From positions 92,702,632 through 92,766,631 of the forward strand of contig CM035407.1 of assembly GCA_020310875.1 (NCBI GenBank): a stretch of DNA of 64,000 nt, given 5' to 3'. Shown piece by piece: positions 1 to 11,586 of this stretch. This DNA is from Ceratopteris richardii (taxonomy: Eukaryota; Streptophyta; Polypodiopsida; Polypodiales; Pteridaceae). A program made the position numbers and the translations under genes. Positions within the stretch are counted from its first letter, which is position 1. Each line of letters opens with the position of its first letter. Below the pieces are notes generated by a model. It did not search any database. It saw only the letters and a program-made list of their open reading frames with translations, and had not been told where the DNA came from.

Positions 1-1641
1 CATAAAACCATGCTTGGAGTAAGAATTCTTATGAGCCTTACCTAATTGACATGCCTCACATTTGTATGTCATATGTTGACCTGCAACATTAGGCAATCCA
101 AGCACTGAACCATTATTAATCATGTCTTTAATACCTCTTTCATTGAAATGTCCAAGTCTCTTGTGCCAAAGATCTAACTCAAAGATCTTATGTCCTCCAT
201 ATGTAAACATAGCATGACCAATATTGCCTTGAATCTTCAATGTAAATAATCTTCCTTCTTTCTTCCCTGAAACAATCTGTTTATACCCTTGGCTAGGGTC
301 TTCCACATATACTCCATCATTAGTGAACCTTACTTCATATCCCTTTTCAACAATTTGTCCTACACTTATCAAATTCTTAGGAATTGTAGGAACATACAAG
401 ACCTTACTCAATAAGGTGCTACCATCCTTGGCCTTCACTGATCCAATTGACTTCACATTGTGCTTTGTGTTGTCACCTGTTTGAACAACATGATTAAAAA
501 CTTTACTCTCCAAATCAATCATCAAAGATATGTTACCACTCAGGTGATTGCTACACCCTGAGTCAATGTAGAAGACTCTTTGATCTTCATTCTGCCTTTC
601 ACAAGTTGCATTCATTATCAATGTTGAATCCTCCTTTTGATCTGAAGCATAATTGTAGTAGGTGTTGTTATATTGTTGACTTTGGAATCCTCTACCTGCA
701 TTTCTTCCAAAGTAACTCCTACCACCTCTGCCTCTGAAATTACCTCTTTGATTTCTGCCACCTCTTCCTCTTGCATTATAGTTTTGACTATATCCATTAT
801 TACTCTGAGTATTGTGCCAACAATCATTAGCTAAGTGATTTGTCTTACCACAAATCCAGCAAGCTTTGCCTCCATCTTTGTTATTCCTGCCTCTTCCTCT
901 ACCTTTGCCACCTCCTCTTCCTCTTAGGAAGTTGGCTTGAGTAGTTGTTCCTTCATCTTCACCTGCTTGTTGCTTTCCTTTGCCATTCTTCTTCTTGTCC
1001 TTTGAGTACATTGCATGACCTGCACTCTTGTCACCATCTCCTTTAACATCCTGCTCAAATGTTAGCATATGACCTAACAACTGATTTAAATCAGGAGTGA
1101 AATGGTCAAGTGATAATTCTGTAGATAAAATGAATGGCTTCCATTTGTCATCACCTCTCAAACCTGTAAGGATTTGCCTTACCAATTTATCCTCCTCAAT
1201 GTCTTCATCAATAGCTCCTAATGCATCTGCAATGTCTTTCATCCTTGTTACATAGTCTGAAATAGATTGAGAGGCCTTCTTCTTGAAGGTTGTAAACTCT
1301 GCCCATAAAGATGCCTTCCTTGACTTGGTAGTATTCTGGAAATGCTCCTCCAAAGCATTCCAAATATCAGTTGCACTTTCAAGACCTCGAATATGAGGTA
1401 ACAAGTAATCATTGACTGCCATATATATAATGCTCCTAGCTTGAGCATCTTTCTTCATCCAATTTTTCAAATCTGCTAACTCTTCCCTAGTTGGAACACT
1501 AGGATCTCTGAACTGTGGCTTCTCTTCTTCTCCTGTGATATAAGCAATTAAATCTTTGCTCATAAGATGAGCTTCCATCCTCATTGACCATGCAGGATAG
1601 TTTTCCCTATCCAATTTCTCTATCTGTAGAGAATCTCCCAT
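1..1641 (-). CDS. gag-protease-integrase (start) polyprotein of copia A
   Basis: An open frame reads from a start codon at 1641 to the window edge, about 547 residues. The N-terminal gag begins MGDSLQIEKLDRENYPAW, the usual copia gag opening. A CCHC zinc knuckle, CWICGKTNHLANDC, lies near 818-861, followed by an Arg/Gly-rich and Asn/Gln-rich stretch. The protease motif FYIDSGCSNHL is near 545-575. The GAG-pre-integrase signature LWHKRLGHF is near 145-172, and the integrase zinc-binding CEACQLGK lies at about 40-65. The product is a virus-like particle polyprotein; this is established for the family. The rest of pol lies outside the window. Confidence 0.9.
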   Translation of the reverse strand, partial: MGDSLQIEKLDRENYPAWSMRMEAHLMSKDLIAYITGEEEKPQFRDPSVPTREELADLKNWMKKDAQARSIIYMAVNDYLLPHIRGLESATDIWNALEEHFQNTTKSRKASLWAEFTTFKKKASQSISDYVTRMKDIADALGAIDEDIEEDKLVRQILTGLRGDDKWKPFILSTELSLDHFTPDLNQLLGHMLTFEQDVKGDGDKSAGHAMYSKDKKKNGKGKQQAGEDEGTTTQANFLRGRGGGKGRGRGRNNKDGGKACWICGKTNHLANDCWHNTQSNNGYSQNYNARGRGGRNQRGNFRGRGGRSYFGRNAGRGFQSQQYNNTYYNYASDQKEDSTLIMNATCERQNEDQRVFYIDSGCSNHLSGNISLMIDLESKVFNHVVQTGDNTKHNVKSIGSVKAKDGSTLLSKVLYVPTIPKNLISVGQIVEKGYEVRFTNDGVYVEDPSQGYKQIVSGKKEGRLFTLKIQGNIGHAMFTYGGHKIFELDLWHKRLGHFNERGIKDMINNGSVLGLPNVAGQHMTYKCEACQLGKAHKNSYSKHGFM

Positions 1642-1849
1642 CTTGTGTCCACCTGTGTATTGAAATCTTCAAACTTTATGAACAATATATGTACCTTTAC
1701 TTCGAATTAGACTCCTTTTGTCTTTCTTGATATTGTATGGTCTCCTCCTCAAGCTTTTCCTTCAAACTTTCACCTTTTAGTTCTTCAATTGTTGAATTTC
1801 TTGAATCTGCAGCAGCGGGGACCCTCCTTTCCTTGATTTGATGTCTCCT

Positions 1850-1861
1850 GCTCTGATACCA
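1850..1861 (-). other. Primer-binding site of copia A
   Basis: In the sense direction it reads TGGTATCAGAGC, complementary to the 3' end of initiator-methionine tRNA, one base inside the LTR end. This is the standard copia priming site. Confidence 0.9.
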
Positions 1862-1862
1862 C

Positions 1863-2884
1863 TGATGGAGAGTGTTAATCTCCAAAAGAACAACCTACTC
1901 TTGAGTTTAGAACACCTCTATATCAAGAGTAAGTCAAAACCTTCACCAAATTAGAGGTCCAATCTCCAAATTATCAAAAGTTAAGAAATTCTGTGAAGAA
2001 GATAAAACACAGAAAGTCTGCTGCACAATTTCTTCTCATTAACCTATCAAACATGTAAAGTTTTCTATGAAATTTTGTATGGAGTGTCGCCTAGAGATTG
2101 CGCACCTTCTCCAAGTTAAAGTTCTTCAAAAGGTTTAGTATAACTTGAGAAATCAACTTCACAAGTTACCTATGTCTGAATCTGCACTTCTGAGAAGTCG
2201 ATTTAGACACCCCTAACTTCTTAACTTCAATTCTCTCAGTACAAAACCCGTTTAAGCAAATGCTTCTAGCCACGAGTAGATTACCTTCCAACTTAAAGAT
2301 TAAGTGCTTGCTTGCACGAAACTTTAAACTATGGAGTGAGAACTGATCAAAAGATTAAGATCTAAAATTTGCGCCTGTTTTAGAGAACTGTGAACACTCA
2401 ACACATATGAATGTTCCTACTAACAATTCTCCTAGTCTGTTTGCAATTAGACTCTAAAACTCAGGTCACAGACTCATTAACTACCAACTTAGATATCCTC
2501 AAAAGGATTTCACAATTGATCAAACACAGATGGAGCAGACACGAAAAATCGGGCACAATATTTCTTCATTTACTCAGAAAGTTACAGTTGAGTGATGAGA
2601 GGAAACTCAACTAACTTTTCACATGTCTCATGACATCTATCTTCCTCTTTCTTGACTTCTATCTATTCTCACATATGCTCTCATATCACGCCTCGACATT
2701 TTCAAGGTATTTATAGATAAATTTGTACAAGTCTATGACTAATCAAAGATCTAAGTGAACTATGTACATATGTGTACATTCCTCACATACTCTGAATGTA
2801 TCTTCCTTCCAAGCTTCAAGAATTGATCTCATCCTTCATTCTTTAGTCTTCAAACATTCAATTGGTGATTGATCTACACCAACA
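1863..2884 (-). repeat. 5' LTR of copia A
   Basis: About 1.02 kb, bounded by TG...CA. One end is fixed by the primer site and the other by the jump into element I at 2885. It carries a TATA-like motif at 2708-2715 in the sense direction. No second copy lies in the window. Confidence 0.8.
2708..2715 (-). promoter_or_regulatory. TATA-like box in LTR of copia A
   Basis: In sense orientation it reads TATAAATA, about 170 bases from the outer LTR end, so a short U3 would drive transcription toward gag. Inferred from position and motif only. Confidence 0.45.
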
Positions 2885-4360
2885 ACTGCATCAACTTCAA
2901 CCTTTGCAGATTTGCATGTCCAATCCATTTGTGCCACATCTCTATGTCTGCAATAACTCCTACACCTTTTGCAAACATGGCTGCATTCATTTCAAGAATC
3001 TTTCACATTTAAGGTGAACATCCTACCCACTTTGTTTCCTTTGGCAACCAATCATCCATTCTGCTTTTACTCTTCTACATATAATCCATCAACATTAATC
3101 CTGACTTGTAATCCTTGGTCAACCATTTGGTCAACAAAAACCAGATTCTTTTTTATGTTTGGAACATGCAGCACATCAACAAGATGTTTTACCTTCCCAT
3201 CCTCCATAGACAATGTTATGTTTCCTATATGCTCGATAGGATGCGATGTATCATCACCTATTTCAACATATCCAAGAACTGGCAATTTTTGCAAACTACT
3301 AAACCATTCTGCATGACTAGTCATGTGATTTGAAGCACCTGAATCAACATACCAAACATTGTCATTCGATTTTGAAACATCAGTAGACATTGTGTTCATC
3401 ATATGATGTTGAACCATGAACAACGTCTTAGAATCATCTCCACTTATGGATGCATAGTTATTCTGTTGCCTTCTGTTATTTTGATTCTTCAACCTGCAAG
3501 CATGTTCAAAATGTCCAGGTTTACCACAACTCCACCATTCTTTACTATCATTACCTGATTCATTTCTTTGGAAATTTCTCTGACCTCTTTGGCTCCACCT
3601 GCCTCGAAATCGTCCTCTTCCTCCTACATGATTCTGTTGTTGATTTTAGTCTTGGTTATTGTGTCCTCTTCCGCTTTCGAATCCTCTACCTTTGCCTCTT
3701 CCTCTACTAGAGTAGAATACTTGCTCAGAACTAGGTTTTCCTTGGGATTTTGAATCCTCACCAAGATTCTTTTCTTCAATAATCAGCATGGACACCAAAT
3801 CAGCAAAATTTGGAATATTTTCCCTGGTCTGTATAGAAGTTCTGAACTGCTTATATGTAGCTCCTAAACCATGAAGGCACACTTCCACCTTATCATCATC
3901 ATCGTCATCTACATTCACTCCAATAGATGCAAGTGAATCACATATGCTTTTGATTTTCAAGATGTAGTCACTTACCGACATGCTCTTCTTCTCCAATGTA
4001 TGCAGCTCGTTCTTGAGTTGTAATTTTCGTGCCTTTGTATTGGTCTCATACAATGTGACCAAACTATTCCAAGCCTCTTTGGGAGTCTTGGCATCCTGTA
4101 TGTGTCCAATCATACTATCCTATAGCAGATAGCCAGTATATTACCTTTCATGCTCCTTGATTCCATTCCTCATACACTCTTAGCTGATCTACAGTCCGAT
4201 TCCTTTCTGGTAACTATGGAGCATTTTCGTTCTCTCCTTCGATGTACTTCCAGTAGCCCTTTCCCATTAGGAAATTCATCATTCTGAATCTCCAAGCATG
4301 GAATTTTTTCTTGTCTAGCTTATCGCTCATAAGTTGACTCATTCCATTTGCGTTTGCCAT
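2885..4360 (-). pseudogene. gag-protease-pre-integrase remains of copia I
   Basis: Gag begins at 4360 with MANANGMSQLMSDKLDKKKF, a copia gag opening. A run of six Asp (codons near 3893-3910) sits in the gag C-terminal half, before an Arg/Gly-rich stretch. A zinc knuckle reading CGKPGHFEHAC lies near 3495-3530. The protease motif WYVDSGASNHMTS lies near 3315-3355. The GAG-pre-integrase domain follows to about 2900. All are classic copia parts in the right order. Treated as a fossil. Confidence 0.85.
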
Positions 4361-4583
4361 TTCTACAACAATTCTCAACACTACAAAACACTGGTTTTTC
4401 TATGGGCCCCACCTTGCGGGCTCAAAATGAAGGTCAAGATGGCTTCGAATCTTCTACCTTCATGCCAATTTTCATAGCAATCTAAAGTCGTTTGTGAATC
4501 GTGCTTTCTCCACGCCATCTCACGTACTCTTCACCATCGGCCTTCTCCACGAGCTCTCTACAGCCACATTGGCTCTGATACCA

Positions 4584-4964
4584 TGTCACGAGGAAGGAGA
4601 TAAGGAAGAGATCTCACACACACACACTCTCACAATCAAAGAGAATCACACACTCAGATTGAGGCAAGGAAGAATGATCTTCTTTTTCTTCTTCTATTAG
4701 ATAAAAAGGAAATGTACAAGAATGACCTAAAAAACAGAGTACAACTACTGCAGTATATAAAGACTAGTACATATGGAAAAACCTAATGTCCCCAAATGAG
4801 TGAGATGGCAAGAAACAAATGTGGCATCACTCTCGGTAGATAAATCTAATAAAGATCAATGAAGTGTCCCTGACATATACCGGCATGACCACTATACATG
4901 TCAGAGAAATGAAAAAGTGAGACTTTTCATCCTTGATCATCAAATGTTGAGCTTGATATCTCAA
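4584..4964 (-). repeat. LTR of copia I
   Basis: About 380 bases next to the primer site. It aligns by eye with 51622-51999 (J) and about 54767-55097 (K), including a CA microsatellite near the inner end, a TATA-like TTTATATA (sense) near 4752-4760 and a shared outer end. The J copy ends in a clear CA (TGTTGAGATATCAAGC in sense), which defines the boundary here. Confidence 0.75.
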
Positions 4965-5300
4965 TGCAATGAATCTTCATGGGGTCTGTCTTCTCAATAA
5001 TTATTGAAGTCCCTTCTATTGTGACATCTATTTTTGTTGTTGAAGTTGTGTCCACCTCTACCTCTAGGGTTGCCATATCCACCTCTTCCACTTCCTTTCT
5101 GTGTCTTGTCGTTGAACCAACAATTTTGAGTGGTATATTTGGTCTTATCATATATGGCACAAGATTGAACATTTTGGCTTTTGGTTTTGGCATGATTTGA
5201 TCCTTTCATCTTCCTTTTCCACTTGCTCTTGCTTACAAAGTTGGCTTGAGAAGTCTCCTCTTCATCCTCTTCCTTCTTCTTGCCTTTCAATTTCTTTTCC
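4965..5300 (-). pseudogene. Copia gag remnant Q (zinc-knuckle end)
   Basis: The minus strand shows a Lys/Glu-rich stretch (KGKKKEEDEEETSQANF), a degenerate CCHC knuckle (CAIYDKTKYTTQNC) near 5125-5165 and a Gly/Arg/Asn-rich stretch, which together mark the C-terminal part of a copia gag. The wording resembles the gag of A and B more than that of I. Element I sits at its left edge, so Q is the older host of I. Right boundary uncertain (5300-5348). Broken fossil. Confidence 0.65.
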
Positions 5301-5348
5301 TAAGAGAATATATGCATGCACAAGTTCCCAAACTACCACCCATAATAT

Positions 5349-5822
5349 TGTATAACTAAGGGTTAATTGCATGGTTTCAGTGGTTTAAGACCCTTGGGTT
5401 CCTAGAGAAACCCTTGCAAACACCTTTGGAGAACCCTTGGGTTTTATTTATGAACCCTTGGAACTGTATTGAAATTAAATGTTTGGACTCCTATGATTTT
5501 CATCCTAAAGTGTAGAGCTTTAGTGATTGAATGATTAAATTCAAGACCTCTTGCTGGTGTCCATGCAAGTCTAGATCTCCACACTTAAGATGCCATGTGA
5601 TTTTCAAGTGATCCCATGTGATTCCATGTGGGCATGTGATTGCATGACTTAGAAACCTATGTGAATAACCCTTCATGGGAAACCATGTGCCTTGGACATA
5701 TGGTAGTGTAAAGTTGTTGGGCTAGAGGTGTCTATATGGGTGGATTTGGAAGGGAGGGTTATGTACTCCCACTTCAATTACATTCAAGGCTTGGAAGCTT
5801 TACAACAATGGTATCAAGAGCC
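5349..5822 (+). repeat. Candidate LTR and primer site of copia R
   Basis: The LTR ends in GCTTTACAACA at 5807, followed by TGGTATCAAGAGCC (5809-5822), an initiator-methionine tRNA type primer site. The LTR is rich in repeated CATGTG and CCTTGG words. The start near 5349 is uncertain. Confidence 0.6.
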
Positions 5823-7239
5823 ATGGTCTATTTAAGCATGCTTTTTCACTTCATTTCTCTCTAGACGTTTGTGCAAAGAATCTTGTCCTTCAACATTTGG
5901 ATTTCAATGCCATTTGGAATGCATTGGAAGTTGTGCCCATGTGCGATTCTTGTCCATTTTGGTGTTCCATTATGGTGTCTTGATTCCTTTTACGTACATT
6001 GCCTCAACTACTTGTCTATCTTGATGTTCACTTTGTTGCCCCAAGAACCTCTCCATGTAAAGACCAAGGACTCCCTATTTTTTTGGTGGTGAATTTATGG
6101 AAAAAAAAATTAAATGGTGGTCCACACATAAGCTCTTGTGTACCATCTTCAGTTCTTATCTTTTCCAAGTTTGAACTTGAATTCTACAAAATGTGTGCAT
6201 AAGGAAGAGTTCACCTGGACCATCCATAAAACTTTAAAAGCCTTAGAAACCCTTCAAAAGACCTTTGTGCAATCTACATTTAAATTTTCTTGCATAACAA
6301 TTGTGAACAACTACTTGTGCACTACCTCTGCACCCATGTCTTTGGCCACTTGTGCACCACCAATGCACCACTTTCCAAAGTCACCATGTTGAACAGATCA
6401 ATAGAGTAGGCTCTACAAGCTTTTAACCAAGTAAGAATGGGGCCACTTTGTGGTGCTACACAGAGCAAAGGTTGTATTTTGTTGATCCTGAGGTTGTTGC
6501 AAATACGCAACTATTCTAAAGTGTTACTAATCATACCTGCTCTCTATCCCAAAGCACTTTGTGTCTACATTCTTTGTCTCATGATAGTATTGAAGGAAAC
6601 ACCTCCACCTTATGTGTCTGGCTAAATATTCTCTCAATCTGTGTCTATAGCTTTATTTAGTGTCTTCTTGTCATTGTTAGTTGAGGTGTGTGTGTGCCTA
6701 CAACTTCATGAAGTGTTCCCTCTTTCACTCGATTCTCTTCAACACAACACTATCAGCTATCATTTATCAACAAAAAAATGCAACCCGAATTTACTAGAAT
6801 GTGCCATGTGGATTGGAGTTCAGGATCAGGAATCGTTCTAAGGATGGACGTAGTACATATAAGTATTTCCTTGTGCTCAATACAAGACTTTCTACTTATT
6901 GAATTGTCGTTTATTGTATGTTTAGTGAGAGAACAATCTTAAAGAAAACAAGCCCTTCAATGAGGGATTCAATTATACCACCGATATGTGTTCTTGGTTG
7001 GTGATGGAGTGGTGAGATCTCTTGTGCAACCACACATTAGTGGTAGAAATTCTTCGGAAGCACATTATCCTCGACTATTCTAAGTAGAATTGGTAGATTA
7101 AAATGTTCATTGATTGCTTGAATCAACAAGTGAGAAAAAAGGAAGCCAGAAAGGTACGTATTTGATATTTCTCTGGTCACTAAGATTTCCATTTACATTG
7201 CTCAGGATTCAAACTCAAAAGAACCATCAACATTTGAAT
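5823..7239 (+). other. Non-coding stretch between LTR and RT of R
   Basis: No credible coding region seen on either strand; the short frames present have no family motif. Short repeated words occur near 6310-6375 (TTGTGCAC-type). Probably decayed leader and gag of R or an unrecognised insertion. Confidence 0.4.
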
Positions 7240-7868
7240 AAGGCAAGAAGAAACCAAAATGGAGAGATGCACTGGAGGAAGAGATAGAAGCTCTTCAAGA
7301 AAATCAAACTTGGGAATTGATTCCCAAGAAGCCATCCATGAAGATGATTGTATCTAGATGGATCTACAAGGTAAAGAAGAACTCACATGGATCTATAAAT
7401 AGGTATAAAGCAAGGCTTTTGCTTACAGGTTTGCTCAAACCCAAGGCATAGACTATGAAGAAACTTTCTCTTCTATGGAAAAAATGCCTACAATCATATT
7501 ACTCATGAGTGTAGTTGCCTCAAAGAATTGGAACATCTATCAAATGGATGTAAACAAATGCATTCTTGAATGGGTGGATTTCTGAGGAGGTGTACATGGC
7601 ACAAACTCCTAGATTTGTAGATGAATCACATCTTGAGTATGTGTGTAAACTCAGGAAAGCTCTATATCAATTGAAGCAAGCTCTTGGAGCTTGGAACCAT
7701 AGACTAGTTACTTTCTTGTAGGACAAAGGATTTCAATCAAGCAAAGAAGATCTTTCAATTTTCATTAAGAAAAGTAAATCTGAAGTGATATACTCATGTG
7801 TGTATGTGGATGATATAATCCTTACACGTGATGATGCTGATGGGATTAGAAGAATCAAAGCCCACTAG
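7240..7868 (+). pseudogene. Copia reverse transcriptase remains of R
   Basis: The opening matches the copia RT N-terminus: WRDALEEEIEALQENQTWEL near 7260-7320, then FAQTQGIDYEETFS near 7432-7472 and VVASKNWNIYQMDV near 7513-7550. The catalytic box VYVDDIILT lies near 7803-7830. The wording is very close to the RT of B and N. Broken by several changes; fossil. It stops where minus-strand gypsy H begins. Confidence 0.8.
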
Positions 7869-7899
7869 GCACTCTTTATATAAATGATTCTTGGTCTTT

Positions 7900-10130
7900 T
7901 TATCTTAAGTGCATCATATCTTTTCTCTTCCATGAGGGATGCTTTGAAGTGAGATAGGTGGGATTAAAGTATCTAGAGATACAAGATTGCCTTGTACAAG
8001 CAATTTTCTTTTCAATCTACTAACATGAAATATTGGGTGAAGTAGAAAATGATGTGGAAGCTCCAAATCATAAGCCAAAGTCCCAACCATTTTGAGAATC
8101 TTGAGAAGCCACAAAATCTTGGAGATAGTTTAGGATGGGTCTTGTTTTCAAAGTTCTAGATTTCTCAAGAGCTTTTATACATAGTTGTTCTCCAAACGAA
8201 AATGAAATATCTCACCTCTTAGGGTTGCTATATACATTAGCTCTATCCTAGGTTTTCTTAACCTTTTTTAAAAGCTACATTCAACTTAACGTTCATATAT
8301 TCCAAGAAATATTTGGATGCTTGAACTTTTGCATTTTGAAACCTCAAGTTTTATTTGTAGTTTTTGTAGGAGTGAAATAAGCCATTTTGGTGAAATGATT
8401 GGCTTTAACACAAACGACATCATGTCCCTTTTTGGGTTCAAGGAAAGCCCATAATAGAGTCCATGGAAATACTTTCCCATTTACCATTTGGAATTTCCAA
8501 AGGAAGTAACTAGCATCCTATCTTGAACTTCTCCACTTCATTTACTTTACATTTTGTACACTTAAGTATAAAGACATGTACATGTTTGTACATTTGGCCA
8601 ATAAAACTATCTTTTGACTGATTCATACCTTTTTTCACATGGTACACATAGCTTTCCTTTGTATAAAATAAATTCATCTTGAACACTCTAATGTTTAAAA
8701 TTATATTGAGATGAGAAGTTTGTATCTTGGTTTAGAGCCTTCTTCTAGGATTCCTTAAAACTTGTATCATCTTGATAATTAACTTTCATCAACTGTGTTA
8801 GGTCAATGGAGATTTGTATGAAACTTAGATAATCCAACATATGCATATGACTTAAAGCATCTGCAACTACATTGAATTTCCCTCTGTGATATCTGAGTTC
8901 ATAGTTAAAATTGATGTATCTTGGCCCATCTAGGATTTTTATCTGAGGTATTTGTTTAAAAACCACTTGAATGTCTCCATTTCTTTAGAACATGCACATA
9001 CATAAAGATCTTTGTCATAGAGTGTCCCATACTTTCTTATCCAATCATTGCATCATGGAAACTCCATAGCTGGGGTAACCTTAATCTCTTCACTAGTGAG
9101 CAATGTCTAGTCATCTATCATGATTGTGGCCCTTTCCCCTCTTATTGCAGACATGGAGTGTGACTAATTCATGTGGTCCATATTGATTTTGGGCCCACAC
9201 AAAATCAGAAAAACAACTTTGATGCATACATGTAATATTCATGTAAAACTTTCACTTTTTTCTAAAATTCCTATTTTTGATGTTTAAAGTTTGGACCAAG
9301 TGGAATCTTTCCTTCTTCTTACCTTTTTGTTCATAGGTGGCTATTTGTCGCAACTTGGTAGTACAAGTTTTATGTAAACATCTTGGATTTAAGCACTTAA
9401 AGAATTGGTTTTCATTCTTCTCTTTCTCATAGACATCACAGTCGTCTTGTCCCGAAAAATTGGGATGTCTTGAAATTCTCTTTTAAAAGTGTTTATTTTT
9501 CATTTATTTCTTTCAAAGTTTTTCTTCTCCCTAATAGGATGAAGTGGTTGTGCCCCAATCTTAGGACGATCATTGTAGATCTATGTTAACTTTATTGCAT
9601 CTTGTAGACTCCTAAGGGAACTTTGCTTCACTCCATGTTTAATTGCACTATTGAGGCCACGAATAAAACCTCTTACTTTAGGGAAATCATACAAGTTTTC
9701 GAGTTTGAGAACTATTTCTTTATATTGAGAAATGTCTAAGGAGAGGGAATGTCCTTGTTGGAGGACTTTGTCAAACTCTTCCCACTACCATTCATCCTCA
9801 TCCTATCAGAATTCCTTTTTAGAGACATCTTCAAATTTGTTGGAATTCTTCCGAATCCTCTAAGATTCCTTAATGCTCATCTAACACTTGTAGGATTTTA
9901 GCCCAAGGGATAAGCTATTTTGTAAGATATGGTAGTATTCAGGAGTATTTTTAAGTTGATGTAAGTCTTGCACTTTCTCTAGAAAGGTTAAGACCCCATC
10001 TTTATTCCTATCTTGGTCTTCTCCTGAAAATTGTGGTATTTTTAAGTCTTTCCGAAAGAAAGAGTTCTAGAACTTAAGGAATTAGTATGATGATGACTTT
10101 TAGTAAAATACTCATTTTTATTTCTAGGTA
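7900..10130 (-). mobile_element. Gypsy element H, decayed
   Basis: Minus-strand Ty3/gypsy remnant. From right to left I see gag-like text near 9280-9760 (FPKVRGFIRGLNSAIKHGV, then a Cys/His-containing basic stretch), an RNase H tail near 8840-8960 (YELRYHRGKFNVVADALS), an integrase zinc-binding and core part near 8290-8560 (CTKCKVNEVEKFK, NGKWESISMDSIMGFPW), and an integrase C-terminal part near 7990-8110 (LAYDLELPHHFLLHPIFHVS). The order is that of a gypsy pol. No LTR recognised. Old and heavily broken, more than ten breaks. Confidence 0.75.
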
Positions 10131-11189
10131 ATATATTACTCTTGTTTGGTAATGGAGCATCCGATCCTTTACTCATCAATGTGTTCCTTGGTCATATCAA
10201 TAAGGATCGCATTTTTTCATGAAGAGGTTGGGTTGGGCAAAACATATTTTTTTCTCCCTTTTCCCTTTCACTTTATTATTAGAAGTGTGTGGGGTTCCTA
10301 CTTCTCTTCAAAGTTCTCTCACCATGAACATATCTGCTTGGATATTTCTCATTTTTACATCCAAATCATTAACTAATCCCATGTGTTTCTTATATACCAC
10401 TCTCTTCAATCCATGGTGTGTAATCCATTTCTTTAACCATTTTGCCTATCCTATAATTTACCTCCTATCTAAGAGTGTCTAATAACATATTGCTTTCATT
10501 AAACGATTCTCCCTCCATGAATACTTTGGAACATGAAAGTTATATAATAGCTTTTCCTAATTTGACAAGGAGAGAAGGACATAATGCAAATGGAGTGCCT
10601 CCTTTAATTTTTTTCCAAGCTTTACTTCTTGTTGTAGGTCATCTTGGGCTGCCTTTGGATGAGTTGTTACTCCACAAACACATACACAATTGTGGTTGAT
10701 GTGCCTTAAGTCCATGTCCACTCCTCAATCTTGACAGAATTCCACCTTTCATTGAAGCAATTCTGGTGGGTGATCTTTCACTATCCAAAATATTGGGTAA
10801 AGATGGGTTGAACAAGTACTCCAAACACATCTTAACTTTTCTAGTAATACACTCAAGTTTCTCCAACGTGTAGACAATGACTTGCAAGAAAGGAGATAGG
10901 AGGGAAATTTTGGAATCGCACCACTTGGAGGTCTCTATTATCCCATTTTTGAAGGAGGATTGGATTGAGGGGGCTTTAAAGGGAAGAGTTGAGCAAGCTT
11001 TCTTTCAACTATCAAAAGAGAGAAGCTGTAAGGAGATAAACAATCATTCCTTCCGAATTGACACAGGCACATGGATAAGCATGGGGGAATCTCCTTGTCA
11101 CCACATGTCGGCTAAGGGAGGCACTCCTTCTCTTACTTTGAGGAAGGGTCATATGATGTTTGCAGAGCATTCTTGGAGATACATTGGGG
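10131..11189. other. Unassigned stretch
   Basis: No recognisable gene, RNA or repeat. The short frames here have no family motif. It may be leader or LTR of H (left part) and leader or LTR of the next element (right part), but nothing in the sequence fixes this. Confidence 0.4.
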
Positions 11190-11570
11190 TAGAAGCAAGG
11201 AGTAAGAGCATACACTACACTTAGATATCAAGAGAGATGAAGACACACACTTGTATAGTGCATTTGTAGAGAGACAAAGTGTGCAAGAGAGGGACAAACT
11301 ACGCAAAGGAGGTGGCAAAGTATGTAGAGAGAGCGTGCAGAGAGCAACTAAGGTGTGGTAAAGTATCATCAAGGAGGTGTTGCATGTCAATAGTAGAAGT
11401 GATCAATCCTTCAACCTTATTGGAACCTTCAGTGCAAGGCGTGCACAAGGGCAAGCTGCCTGACAAGGTGAAGTATTGGCAAAGGGGTTGACTGCACAAG
11501 TAATTGTGATATTTTGTATAAGTGTATGTGTGCTTCTTTGTCTTAGCTTCTACCTAACCCAAAAAAATTA
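11190..11570 (+). repeat. Diverged LTR fragment related to element C
   Basis: Shares ordered words with the inner half of the C LTRs (27030-27400 and 38200-38560): GCAAGAGAG runs, then TGCAAGG(C/T)GTGCACAAG, CAAGCT and a late TTGTGAT-type stretch in the same order and spacing. Identity is low. It points to an older LTR of the same or a sister gypsy family just before gypsy G. Confidence 0.5.
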
Positions 11571-11586
11571 TTAAACCAACAAAATC

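Larger units (their letters stand above)
1..2884 (-). mobile_element. Copia element A, 5' part, runs off left edge
   Basis: Ty1/copia LTR retrotransposon on the minus strand. Visible parts, in element order: 5' LTR (1863-2884), a tRNA-iMet type primer site, a 200-base leader, then gag, protease and the start of integrase out to the window edge. The LTR starts TGTTGGTGTAG and ends in CA in the sense direction. The visible part looks whole. It lies inside copia element I, whose integrase side resumes at 2885. The termini resemble those of B and N, so the three probably belong to one broad lineage. Age cannot be judged because the second LTR is outside the window. Confidence 0.9.
2885..4964 (-). 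mobile_element. Copia element I, 5' half
   Basis: Minus-strand Ty1/copia remnant with an LTR (4584-4964), primer site (4571-4583, TGGTATCAGAGCC in sense), leader, gag, protease and GAG-pre-integrase parts. It is interrupted by element A at 2884/2885; its remaining pol would lie beyond A, outside the window. J (50070-51999) and K (52738-55097) are the same family, sharing leader, LTR and protein text at clearly diverged levels. Broken, with a few breaks; old by comparison with B and D. Confidence 0.85.
5349..7868 (+). mobile_element. Copia element R (LTR, leader, RT remains)
   Basis: Plus-strand copia remnant defined by an LTR end and primer site at about 5800-5822 and by reverse transcriptase remains at 7240-7868. 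The 1.4 kb between them shows no gag I can recognise. The LTR start is a guess at the first TG that follows loss of similarity to Q. Broken, many breaks. Whether the 5' and RT parts belong to one insertion is inference. Confidence 0.55.

Noticed and set aside
1697-1885. Separate small gene upstream of gag in element A
   Set aside because: It spans the primer site and the LTR edge, so it is leader sequence of A read by chance, although its charged C-terminal part is noted.
5871-6842. Series of plus-strand frames of 60-85 residues
   Set aside because: No copia gag motif and no host domain; frames overlap and look random.
10639-11390. Several 65-115 residue frames on both strands
   Set aside because: No motif, overlapping in all phases, and the right part overlaps a region that looks like a diverged C-type LTR.
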